Origin: UMGS1322 sp900550765
Lineage (GTDB): Bacteria; Bacillota; Clostridia; Christensenellales; QALW01
Length of the DNA: 64,000 nucleotides
NCBI GenBank assembly: GCA_958448705.1
Contig: CAUDEY010000002.1
Span: 146,202 to 210,201 of the forward strand
Direction: 5' to 3'
Positions 8,749 through 16,154 of this stretch are shown here, one piece after another (the stretch's first letter is position 1; each line of letters begins with the position of its first letter). The notes under the pieces were generated by a model. It saw only the letters and a list, made by a program, of their open reading frames with translations. It did no database searches and had not been told where the DNA came from. A program made the position numbers and the translations under genes.

Positions 8749-8777
8749 ATTATAATTGGTTTTTTATCCGTTGTCAA
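8749..8777 (-). promoter_or_regulatory. Consensus sigma-A promoter of the tetR-antiporter operon
   Basis: On the minus strand, TTGACA (8772-8777) and TATAAT (8749-8754) are perfect consensus hexamers with a 17-base spacer. This is the strongest promoter match in the window, as expected for a gene pair held off by a repressor. Confidence 0.9.
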
Positions 8778-8940
8778 TGCAATAAGTATGAACTTTTATC
8801 TTTTTAAATTGATCTTCCCTAAACGCACAAAGCTCAAAAAAAGAGGCTAACGACAGCAAAACCGTTCTTTCCAATCCCGCTAATGCTGCGCCGGACGCTG
8901 CTGCGAAAAAGAAGACAGAACAGAAGAATCCTCCAAAAAC

Positions 8941-8976
8941 ACACAAAGCCCCTTCTTTGCAGTAAAGAGGGACTTT
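8941..8976 (-). terminator. Terminator after parB
   Basis: On the minus strand AGTCCCTCTTT pairs with AAAGAAGGGGCTT (with G-U pairs) and is followed by a T-rich run. It lies about 50 bases after the parB stop. The remaining sequence up to the tetR promoter (about 8780-8940) shows nothing recognisable. Confidence 0.65.
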
Positions 8977-9021
8977 CTCTTTTCCTTGTACTGTAAAACG
9001 ATGCCGCACGGTACCGCTTCT

Positions 9022-9879
9022 TTAAAATTCTTCTCCGCCTGAAAGCAGGGGAATAATGCGCTCCAGATCTTCCCGGTCAAAATACTCAATTTCGATCTTA
9101 CCTTTTTTGTCATTACCGTTAATCGTTACTTTGGTTCCCATATACAAACGCATCCGTTCCTCGATCCGCTCAAATTCGGGAATCCGAATTTTTTGCCGTA
9201 CAGGTCTTTTTTTGCCCGCTGCCGCAGCCTGCCGCTCGGCCTCCCGCACAGACCACCCCTCTTGTGCGCATTTTTCCGCCAGGGCAACCATCAGCGCTTC
9301 ATCCTCCAGCGCAGCAAATGCCCTGCCGTGGCCGGCCGATATCCTCCCTGAGGCAATCATTCGCTTTACCGGTTCAGGCAGTTTTAAAAGCCGCAGCGCG
9401 TTGGCAATAGCCGGCCGTGAAGCACCTATGCGCTGAGAAACCTCCTGCTGCGTCAGCTGAAATTCCTCCATCAATGCCTGAATAGCCGCAGCCTCCTCTA
9501 TGGGGTTCAGATCCTCGCGCTGCAGATTTTCGATTAAAGAAAGCTCGCACACCTGCCGGGGCGAAAGCTCCTTTACAATAGCGGGAATCGTTTGCATTTT
9601 CAACAGGCGGCACGCACGGAAACGGCGTTCCCCCGCAACAATCTCATACCGCTGACCGACTTTACGCACAGTGATTGGCTGCAGCATACCGTTTGCCTTG
9701 ATCGATTCCGCAAGGGAAGCAATTGTCTCATTATGAAAAGTCTTCCGGGGCTGGGCTTTATTGACGTCAATACTGCTGATAGGCAGCTGATGTACATATT
9801 CTCTATCAATACCGGTTTCTATCGTGATATCTTCTCCCATCAAAGCGCCAAGGCCGCGGCCGAGACCGGAATTTTTCAT
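9022..9879 (-). CDS. parB: Chromosome-partitioning CTPase/DNA-binding protein ParB
   Basis: This 285-residue protein is ParB/Spo0J, which loads at parS sites, spreads as a CTP-dependent clamp and recruits ParA and SMC. It begins with the ParA-stimulating motif KNSGLGRGLGALM. It then carries the ParB N-terminal nuclease-like/CTP-binding region with GERRFRACRL (about residues 85-95), a helix-turn-helix (LTQQEVSQRIGASRPAIANALRLLKLP) and a C-terminal dimerisation segment. The start at 9879 overlaps the parA stop as ATGA and has a GAGGGAG Shine-Dalgarno; an upstream extension would run into parA. I saw no parS site (TGTTTCACGTGAAACA) in the window. Confidence 0.95.
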   Translation of the reverse strand: MKNSGLGRGLGALMGEDITIETGIDREYVHQLPISSIDVNKAQPRKTFHNETIASLAESIKANGMLQPITVRKVGQRYEIVAGERRFRACRLLKMQTIPAIVKELSPRQVCELSLIENLQREDLNPIEEAAAIQALMEEFQLTQQEVSQRIGASRPAIANALRLLKLPEPVKRMIASGRISAGHGRAFAALEDEALMVALAEKCAQEGWSVREAERQAAAAGKKRPVRQKIRIPEFERIEERMRLYMGTKVTINGNDKKGKIEIEYFDREDLERIIPLLSGGEEF

Positions 9880-10637
9880 AGTGCTCCCTCGTTTCTTTGC
9901 ATGATCTCCCTGCACAATGCCTTATAAGCCAATGCACCGGGGCAGTAATTGTCAAACAGCTGGATGGGTACGCCGTAGCTGGGCGCTTCAGCCAGCCGTA
10001 CATTACGGGGAATGTAGGAGGCGTATACCTTAGAAGAAAAATACCGCTTTACCTCTTGTACGACCTGCTCCGAAAGCTTTGTGCGCGAATCATACATCGT
10101 GCAGATAACGCCGTCAATCACAAGATGCGGATTCAGCCGTTTTTGAATAAGACGGATCGTATTAACCAGCTGCCCCAGTCCCTCTAAGGCATAAAATTCA
10201 CACTGAATAGGCACAAGCACCTTATCTGCGGCGGTAAAAGCATTTACCGTCAGCAGATCCAAAGACGGCGGACAGTCGATTAGGATATAATCATACTCCT
10301 CCCGAATCTCTGTCAATGCGTTTTTCAGCAGCTGTTCACGGTCTTTCAGCGCCACCATTTCCACAGTTGCGCCGGAGAGCGCCGTACTTGCCGGCAGCAG
10401 AAACAGCGAAGATATCCGGGTAGGCAAAATTGTTCCTCGGATATCAGCACGGTTAATCAGCACCTCATAAATGCTTTCTTTATTTTTTTCAACACCCATA
10501 CCGCTGGTGGCATTCCCCTGAGGGTCCAAATCCAGCAGCAGCACCCGTTTGCCCAGCATAGCCAAGCCCGCGGCAATATTGATGGCCGACGTAGTTTTTC
10601 CTACACCGCCTTTTTGGTTAGAAACAGCAAATATCAT
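9876..10637 (-). CDS. parA: Chromosome-partitioning ATPase ParA (Soj-type)
   Basis: The 253-residue protein has the deviant Walker A motif KGGVGKTTSAINIAAGLA at its N-terminus, the A' motif LDLDPQGNATSGMG and the Walker B region YDYILIDCPPSL. This is typical of Soj/ParA ATPases that bind DNA non-specifically and drive origin segregation with ParB. In Bacillus Soj also acts on Spo0A-dependent sporulation and DnaA. The gene starts 3 bases after the stop of the membrane-protein gene upstream, whose last codons (GAGGAG) provide its Shine-Dalgarno. It overlaps parB, so the three genes are one operon. Confidence 0.95.
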   Translation of the reverse strand: MIFAVSNQKGGVGKTTSAINIAAGLAMLGKRVLLLDLDPQGNATSGMGVEKNKESIYEVLINRADIRGTILPTRISSLFLLPASTALSGATVEMVALKDREQLLKNALTEIREEYDYILIDCPPSLDLLTVNAFTAADKVLVPIQCEFYALEGLGQLVNTIRLIQKRLNPHLVIDGVICTMYDSRTKLSEQVVQEVKRYFSSKVYASYIPRNVRLAEAPSYGVPIQLFDNYCPGALAYKALCREIMQRNEGAL

Positions 10638-10640
10638 GGT

Positions 10641-11363
10641 TTACTCCTCAGGGGTTTGTTCTTCTTCATTTTTTTCCGTTGTGCGGATCAGCCTGTCCAT
10701 GCGGGCGTTGAGCTGCGCAACACCGCTGCGTACCGCATGAATGCGCGCCTGTGTTTCATTGAGCTTTTCCATCAAATACTGCTGTGAAAAATCTACCGCC
10801 TTCCCTGGCAGCTTGCGCAGAGAAAGCATCCGGAATTCTTCCAAAAGATACACCATCCGCCGGCAGCTATAAGCCGTCATAGCGGCATAGAGCACCTCAA
10901 ACACTGCCTGAACGGCCGCCAAGGCAAAAAAGAGAGGAATCAAATTGATTGTTTCTCCAACAGGAAGTGCATCGATTGTTAAAATACACACCGCTGCCGC
11001 AGAAAACCCGATAACAGCAATTGCCCGTGAAGCCGTACGAAACACTGACGTGCGGATCAGCAAATCATCCTTTAGCAGATAGTTATGCAAAGCAACCGTA
11101 TCTTCCCCGGAATACGCAGTATAATAATCGTCCCACATTCGAGCAAAGCGCTTATTCAAACGAAGCGCCTCAATTTTTTGAATGATATCCGAACCCATTT
11201 CCTCCCGCAGAATACGGTTGATGCGCTTAAGACAGCGCCGGGCCGAACCGGCTCGGGCAAAAAAGCACCACAGGATAAATACAATCAGCATCACACCGAA
11301 AGTAACGATAAAAAAATTTCTGCAGTTTACATAGGTCACCAGAAAATTTTTTAATACCTGCAT
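10641..11363 (-). CDS. Membrane protein with C-terminal coiled coil, first gene of the parAB operon
   Basis: I do not recognise this 240-residue protein. It has one hydrophobic segment near residues 17-36 and two more near 113-132 and 139-160. Between them is a charged, probably helical cytoplasmic domain (residues 38-108). A helical C-terminus (about 195-235, QQYLMEKLNETQARIHAVRSG..., in part) looks like a coiled coil and is rich in Glu at the end. Its stop codon is 3 bases from the parA start and supplies that gene's ribosome site, so it is co-translated with parAB. A role in tethering or modulating the partition system at the membrane is a hypothesis based only on position. Confidence 0.75.
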   Translation of the reverse strand: MQVLKNFLVTYVNCRNFFIVTFGVMLIVFILWCFFARAGSARRCLKRINRILREEMGSDIIQKIEALRLNKRFARMWDDYYTAYSGEDTVALHNYLLKDDLLIRTSVFRTASRAIAVIGFSAAAVCILTIDALPVGETINLIPLFFALAAVQAVFEVLYAAMTAYSCRRMVYLLEEFRMLSLRKLPGKAVDFSQQYLMEKLNETQARIHAVRSGVAQLNARMDRLIRTTEKNEEEQTPEE

Positions 11364-11469
11364 CGCATTTCCCCCTGCCGCTTTCTTTTTCTTTATTGTA
11401 TCAGATTTTATGGGTTTTTGTCAAAACAAACAGTTCCGCTGCAGGCAAGAAAACAGTTCCAGAAAAGAA

Positions 11470-11508
11470 GATCCCCCTTTCCTTTGCGCAGAGGGGGATT
11501 TTTTTCAT
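11470..11508. terminator. Terminator downstream of rplI
   Basis: GATCCCCCTTT and AGAGGGGGATTTTTTT form a strong stem with runs of T on both flanks, so the hairpin may stop transcription in either direction. It directly abuts the rplI stop codon. Confidence 0.8.
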
Positions 11509-11942
11509 ATTTCAACAATTACTTTTATTTTAGCCGAAACTTCTGGGAACAGCTTTAAAAGTGCAGTATATTCTCCCGGCGCCTTAATGGAAGGGATCTC
11601 TATTTTCTTTTTATCCACTTCAATACCGTGCTGGCTCAAAATTGCTTCTGAAACATCTTTAGCCGAAACAGAGCCGAACATTTTTCCGTTGCCGGCCTTG
11701 CCCTGAAGCGTTACCGAAAGACTTTCCAGCTTTTTCGCGTTTTCCTGTGCCTGCTGTTTTTGTACGGCACGGCGATGCGCCTCCGCCTCTGCAGCGGTTT
11801 TAGCGGCATTTAGGTTTGCGCTGGTTGCCTCCTTGGCAAGCTTGCGCGGCAGCAGAAAATTCCGTGCGTAGCCGTCATTTACTTCAACAATCTGGTCTTT
11901 TTTTCCCGACCCCTTTACGTCTGCCAATAAAATTACCTTCAT
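11505..11942 (-). CDS. rplI: 50S ribosomal protein L9
   Basis: The 145-residue protein has the diagnostic L9 start MKVILLADVKGSGKKDQIVEVNDGYARNFLLP (shown here in parts: MKVILLADVKGSGKK and DGYARNFLLPRKLA), the long Ala/Gln-rich connecting helix (residues 41-75), and the C-terminal RNA-binding domain with GSVSAKDVSEAI. Its length is normal for the family. L9 is a primary 23S rRNA-binding protein at the base of the L1 stalk. It is isolated here from rpsF/ssb/rpsR and has its own terminator. Confidence 0.97.
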   Translation of the reverse strand: MKVILLADVKGSGKKDQIVEVNDGYARNFLLPRKLAKEATSANLNAAKTAAEAEAHRRAVQKQQAQENAKKLESLSVTLQGKAGNGKMFGSVSAKDVSEAILSQHGIEVDKKKIEIPSIKAPGEYTALLKLFPEVSAKIKVIVEI

Positions 11943-12021
11943 AAAAAATTCCCCCGTTTTTTGATACTCGGCCCTTCGTCTTTAAAAACAAAAAGCGATC
12001 CGCCCCGGCGTACGGCGCCGA

Positions 12022-12870
12022 TTATTTGGCAATAAACAATACGCCCAGCGTTCCCGCGCCGCAATGGGAAGATACTACACAGCCGGCCCGGGTAATATAA
12101 ATGTTTTTAAATTTATTCAGCTTTTTCAGGTAAGCATAGACCTCATCAATAATTTCCTGCGAAGTACCCGAATGTGTAATAAACACCATATCCTCACGGG
12201 CCGCAAGAATTTCCTGCTCCATGCCGGTCACATATTTCATCGTAGCGGTGCGGATATCGCCGCGCACCTTGCGGTCCACCTTAATCACGCCGTCTACCAC
12301 AGCCAGCGTAGGCCGCAGCTTCAGGGCCGTAGCGCCCCAGGCTGCCAATGCCGAGCAGCGGCCTCCTTTATATAAAAACAAAACGTTTTCCACTACAAAG
12401 CCAGCACGTACCAAAGGATTAATCGTCTTTAATTCAGCCAGAATCTCCTCATAAGAAGCTCCGTTCTGCACCATTTTTGCCGCAGTAAGTACCTGCAATC
12501 CGATGCCCGTGGAAAGATTACGGCTGTCGATCACAGTGATTCTCGTATCGGCAAACGTCTGCGCTACCGCACAGAAGATCTGGTAAGTAGAAGACATTTC
12601 ACTGCTGATGGTAAAAACAATGATATCATATTCTCCGGCAAATGGCTTCAAAAATGCCTGCACCGCCTCCGGCGTAGGTGCCGAGGTAGTGGGAGTTTTA
12701 TTGTTGGCGTCCGCCCAAGCATAAATTTCATCGGGCTGAATATTAACGCCGTCGAGCCGGCTGTCCTGGTCAAGATTCACCTGAAGCGGCAAAATATCGA
12801 TGCCGTACAGGCTCCGCAGCTCCGGTGAAAGATCGCAGGTAGAATCGGCCAGTATTTTGATAGGTTTCAT
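12022..12870 (-). CDS. DegV family fatty-acid-binding protein
   Basis: This 282-residue cytosolic protein belongs to the DegV/FakB family. Its members bind a single fatty acid, and in FakA-containing bacteria they present it for phosphorylation. Family signatures are the N-terminal ILADSTCDLSPEL, the TSAPTPEAVQAFL segment, ISSEMSSTYQ and VIDSRNLSTGIGLQV, and the C-terminal SSHCGAGTLGVLFI. The start is the ATG at 12870, preceded by AAGGAG; a TTG two codons earlier is less likely. No fakA kinase gene is nearby, so which lipid it serves is unknown. About 200 bases on its upstream side, up to the AraC gene, contain no obvious gene. Confidence 0.92.
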   Translation of the reverse strand: MKPIKILADSTCDLSPELRSLYGIDILPLQVNLDQDSRLDGVNIQPDEIYAWADANNKTPTTSAPTPEAVQAFLKPFAGEYDIIVFTISSEMSSTYQIFCAVAQTFADTRITVIDSRNLSTGIGLQVLTAAKMVQNGASYEEILAELKTINPLVRAGFVVENVLFLYKGGRCSALAAWGATALKLRPTLAVVDGVIKVDRKVRGDIRTATMKYVTGMEQEILAAREDMVFITHSGTSQEIIDEVYAYLKKLNKFKNIYITRAGCVVSSHCGAGTLGVLFIAK

Positions 12871-13075
12871 AAGCAAATCTCCTTAAAATAAAAATAAAAA
12901 CGTACGCCTGAAACAATCGAAAGCACTCTTTCCCAGCCGGCGCAGCAAGGTAAAAACTACCTGTTATTATAGCATATTTTTTATAAAAGCAAAAGAGCTT
13001 TTTATCCAAAATTTCGGCAAAAGATCCTTCCGCACAATTTCTTCCACCTTTTAAAACGCTTTGTTCCAAAATTTC

Positions 13076-13957
13076 TTATCGGTTTTTCCGGAAACGGTAC
13101 GGCGATACACCGCGCAAAGCTCGGTATTTTGCAATAAAATAAGAAACATCATTAAATCCGCACCGATAGCAAATCTCCGTTACCGTTCTTTCAGACAGCA
13201 GCAATTCCTTTTCCGCATGAGTGATCCGCACTTCGGTTAAAAAAGCGGTAAAGCGCTTCCCTGCCACCTGTTTAAACAGGCGTGAAAAATAGCTATAGCT
13301 CATATTGACCTGCAGTGCGCACTCCCTTGCAGTAATATTCCGGTCAAAATGGTTATGAATATACGTCATAGCCTGATAGATCTGCCGCAGGGAGGAAAAA
13401 GGCAGCTCCTTTATTGTTGTCTCTGTCCGTTCTTTTTCAAAACCGTTTAAAAGCACGGCGCAAAGCCGTACGGCATTTGCCTTAACAGCAAGCTCCGCGG
13501 CATACGGCGGTGCCTCCAAAAAAGAAAGCATTTCCAATAAAATGGGTTCCATCCCGCTGCCGCGCACCTCGGCGCTTCTAAATACAGGCTTCTGTCCTTC
13601 CTGGCAGAAGGCGAAAGGCAGCACATACAGCATACCGCGATCATTAGACGCCATATCCAGCAATACAGAGGGTTTCATCTTTAAAACCGCATATTCTCCC
13701 CCGTTCGGGGACTCCACAAAAACCGTATGCCCGGTGTTGGAACGAAACAGCACCAGGTCGCCGCAGTGCGCCGTATATTTTTCTCCGTTGACATATACAA
13801 GGAACGCGCCCCTTGTAATATACAAAAATTCAATCGCATTGTGAAGATGGGCCGCCGCAGTGCACTGTCCTTTTTCCGAACCCCTGGTCAAAAAAAATTC
13901 AATCCCCGTTTCTGAAAGCTGCAGATTTTCCTGTTCAATCTTCATTGCTGCAAACAT
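13076..13957 (-). CDS. AraC family transcriptional regulator with cupin sensor
   Basis: The 293-residue protein has an N-terminal cupin-like sugar-sensing domain (about residues 25-110, with HLHNAIEFLYITRG and GDLVLFRSNTGHTVF). It ends in an AraC DNA-binding domain of two helix-turn-helix units (about 190-293; ITARECALQVNMSYSYFSRLFKQ and VTEICYRCGFNDVSYFIAKY). The start at 13957 follows a GGAGAGG Shine-Dalgarno; an in-frame upstream start lacks one. It is divergent from the oxidoreductase pair and close to the GH36 gene, so it probably controls use of the sugar these enzymes process. The 117-base A+T-rich intergenic gap has weak -35 elements, as expected for activator-dependent promoters. Confidence 0.9.
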   Translation of the reverse strand: MFAAMKIEQENLQLSETGIEFFLTRGSEKGQCTAAAHLHNAIEFLYITRGAFLVYVNGEKYTAHCGDLVLFRSNTGHTVFVESPNGGEYAVLKMKPSVLLDMASNDRGMLYVLPFAFCQEGQKPVFRSAEVRGSGMEPILLEMLSFLEAPPYAAELAVKANAVRLCAVLLNGFEKERTETTIKELPFSSLRQIYQAMTYIHNHFDRNITARECALQVNMSYSYFSRLFKQVAGKRFTAFLTEVRITHAEKELLLSERTVTEICYRCGFNDVSYFIAKYRALRGVSPYRFRKNR

Positions 13958-14074
13958 ACGGACCTCTCCTTTTTTAAAACGCAAATATTTTATATTTTTT
14001 CCTTTAAAAATCATAGCATAAATTTTATAAAAATACTATACTTAAATTACAAAAAAACAGAAAGGACGTTTTTT

Positions 14075-15160
14075 ATGGAAAGAATCGTAAAAGTGGGAAT
14101 CATCGGCTGCGGCGGCATTGCAAACGGGAAGCATATGCCGTCGCTAAAAAAAATTCCCAATGTACAAATGACGGCTTTTTGCGATATTATCGCTGAAAAA
14201 GCAGAAAAAGCTGCAAAAGAATTCGGCGTGCCCGGCGCAAAAATATACACCGACTACAAACAGCTTTTAAAAGAAGCGGACGTGGAAGTGGTACATGTTT
14301 TAACGCCCAACCTGGAACATGCGGACATCAGTATTGCCGCCCTGTACGCAGGCAAGCACGTTATGTGCGAAAAACCTATGGCCAAAACCGCTTCAGACGC
14401 CAAGCGGATGCTGGAGGCGGCACGGGAAACAGGCAAAAAACTGACCATCGGATATCAGCATAGACAAAAAGCGCAGAGTATCGTTTCCAAAGCGTTTATA
14501 GAGAGAGGAGACCTGGGCGAAATCTATCAGGCCAACTGTCTGGCCGTGCGCCGGAGGGGAACCCCTAACTGGGGCGTATTTTTAAACGAGGAAGAACAAG
14601 GCGGCGGACCCGTTATTGACATTGCCACCCACTCTTTGGATCTGACCTTGTATTTGATGAACAACTATGAACCGGAGATGGTAATCGGAAAAACCCATAA
14701 AAAAATCGAACACCCCGAGGCCGGCAATATCTGGGGCGATAATGGGGTAAGCACTACGCCTTTAGAGGATTCTGCCTGCGCGTTCATCCGCATGAAGAAC
14801 GGCGCAACAATTCTGCTGGAAACCAGCTGGGCCCTGAATACCGCTGAACCCGTACAGGAGGGCAGCTGCGTACTTTATGGCACAAAGGCCGGGCTTTCCT
14901 TAAAAAACAACAAGCTTACCTTAAATAAAGTAGATCTGAATCACTGTGTGATAACCGACGTCGATACCTCCGTAGGCGGCGTGGCGTTCTATGACGGCGC
15001 AAGCGCTTCTCCGCAGGAGGTAGAGGCCAGAAACTGGATCCAGGCCATTATTGATGATACCGAACCGTTGGTAAAACCTGAGGAAGCCTATGTGGTTTCC
15101 CAGATTCTGGAAGCTATCTATACCTCTTCCCGAACAGGAAAGCCGGTGTATTTTGAATGA
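14075..15160 (+). CDS. Gfo/Idh/MocA family NAD(P)-dependent oxidoreductase
   Basis: This 361-residue enzyme has the N-terminal Rossmann motif VGIIGCGGIANGKHMPSL, the catalytic-lysine motif HVMCEKPMAKT near residue 95, and the C-terminal alpha/beta domain with GGGPVIDIATHSLDLTLYLM, where the conserved Asp and His lie. Relatives oxidise sugars, inositols or sugar derivatives with NAD(P). The substrate is not evident. It is coupled to a paralogous enzyme by an ATGA overlap and is divergent from the AraC gene. A GH36 enzyme follows on the other strand, which suggests a pathway for a modified galactoside or similar sugar. Confidence 0.92.
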   Translation: MERIVKVGIIGCGGIANGKHMPSLKKIPNVQMTAFCDIIAEKAEKAAKEFGVPGAKIYTDYKQLLKEADVEVVHVLTPNLEHADISIAALYAGKHVMCEKPMAKTASDAKRMLEAARETGKKLTIGYQHRQKAQSIVSKAFIERGDLGEIYQANCLAVRRRGTPNWGVFLNEEEQGGGPVIDIATHSLDLTLYLMNNYEPEMVIGKTHKKIEHPEAGNIWGDNGVSTTPLEDSACAFIRMKNGATILLETSWALNTAEPVQEGSCVLYGTKAGLSLKNNKLTLNKVDLNHCVITDVDTSVGGVAFYDGASASPQEVEARNWIQAIIDDTEPLVKPEEAYVVSQILEAIYTSSRTGKPVYFE

Positions 15161-16107
15161 AGGCAGCAATTTGCGGTGTTTGGCATGTACACGCGGTAGA
15201 GTATACCAAAAAAGCATTGCAGGCGGAGAATGTCCAAGTCATCGGCTTTTACGAAGAAGACACGGCCTTGCGGGAAGATTTTTTAAAAAACTATGATCTG
15301 CCGCACTTTTCCTCTTTTGAGGCGCTCCTGCAAAGCGATGCCGATGCGGTGATCGTCTGCAGTTCCTCAAATACCCATGCGGAGTATATGGTGCGGCTTG
15401 CACAGGCAAAAAAAGATATTTTTACCGAAAAGGTCCTGGCGCTGACGGTTGAAGACTGCCTGCGTGTGCAAAAGGCCGTACAGGAGAACGGCGTCCGCTT
15501 TGTAATCTCTTTTGTACAAAAATCCTGCGGGCAGATCCGCGCCGTAAAAAAGCTGGCGGAAAGCGGGGAGCTTGGCAGGCTGAATTTTATCCGGTTCCGC
15601 AACTGCCATAGCGGAAGCACAGAAGACTGGCTGCCTGCACATTTTTACAGCCGAAAGCAATGCGGCGGCGGTGCCATGATTGATTTGGGCGCGCACGGCA
15701 TGTATCTGATCGATTGGTTTTTGGGCCTGCCGCAAAAGTATCAGTCCGCCTTCACAGTTTGGGATACAAATAAAAAAAATACCGACCGCGTGGAAGACAA
15801 CGCCGTTACCATTATGACTTATGCCGACGGTTCCCTTGCCATAAACGAAACGGGATTCATTTCCTGCGGTTCCCCCCGCATGCTGGAGGTTGGCGGTGAC
15901 AAAGGATTTGTAAGACTCGTAGCCGGCCGCAGTTTAGAAAAATTCACCACTGAAACCAAAGGGATTCCCGTTACCGTGGACGCTGAAGAAGATCTGCCGC
16001 TGCCGATTGAAAGCTTCCTTGCCGGAAAAACGCCGGAAGGATGCGGTATAGAAGAGGCAGTCCGCCTGACACAAATGATGGAGGGAGCCTACGGAACAGG
16101 TGTATAG
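15157..16107 (+). CDS. Second Gfo/Idh/MocA family oxidoreductase
   Basis: This 316-residue paralogue of the preceding enzyme starts at the ATG overlapping its stop codon (ATGA). The Rossmann region is less canonical at the start (MKAAICGVWHVHAVEYTKKAL, given in parts: AAICGVWHVHA), with His in place of the usual GxGxxG ending. The catalytic motif is KDIFTEKVLALT, which keeps EK but lacks the Pro of the usual EKP. GGGAMIDLGAHGMYLIDWFL supplies the second-domain Asp and His. The two proteins may act in successive steps, such as oxidation and re-reduction at different carbons; that is inference from pairing. A bidirectional terminator follows. Confidence 0.88.
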   Translation: MKAAICGVWHVHAVEYTKKALQAENVQVIGFYEEDTALREDFLKNYDLPHFSSFEALLQSDADAVIVCSSSNTHAEYMVRLAQAKKDIFTEKVLALTVEDCLRVQKAVQENGVRFVISFVQKSCGQIRAVKKLAESGELGRLNFIRFRNCHSGSTEDWLPAHFYSRKQCGGGAMIDLGAHGMYLIDWFLGLPQKYQSAFTVWDTNKKNTDRVEDNAVTIMTYADGSLAINETGFISCGSPRMLEVGGDKGFVRLVAGRSLEKFTTETKGIPVTVDAEEDLPLPIESFLAGKTPEGCGIEEAVRLTQMMEGAYGTGV

Positions 16108-16111
16108 TCAA

Positions 16112-16153
16112 AAAAAAGAATCGGACAGTTCTATACTGCCCGATTCTTTTTCG
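16112..16153. terminator. Bidirectional terminator between convergent genes
   Basis: AAAAGAATCGG-A-CAG and CTG-C-CCGATTCTTTTT form a long stem around the loop TTCTATA with A- and T-runs on both sides. It serves the oxidoreductase pair on the plus strand and the GH36 gene on the minus strand. Confidence 0.9.
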
Positions 16154-16154
16154 C

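Noticed and set aside
8230..11363. parS site near parAB
   Set aside because: No TGTTTCACGTGAAACA-like sequence seen here or elsewhere in the window; the tetR palindrome is a different sequence.
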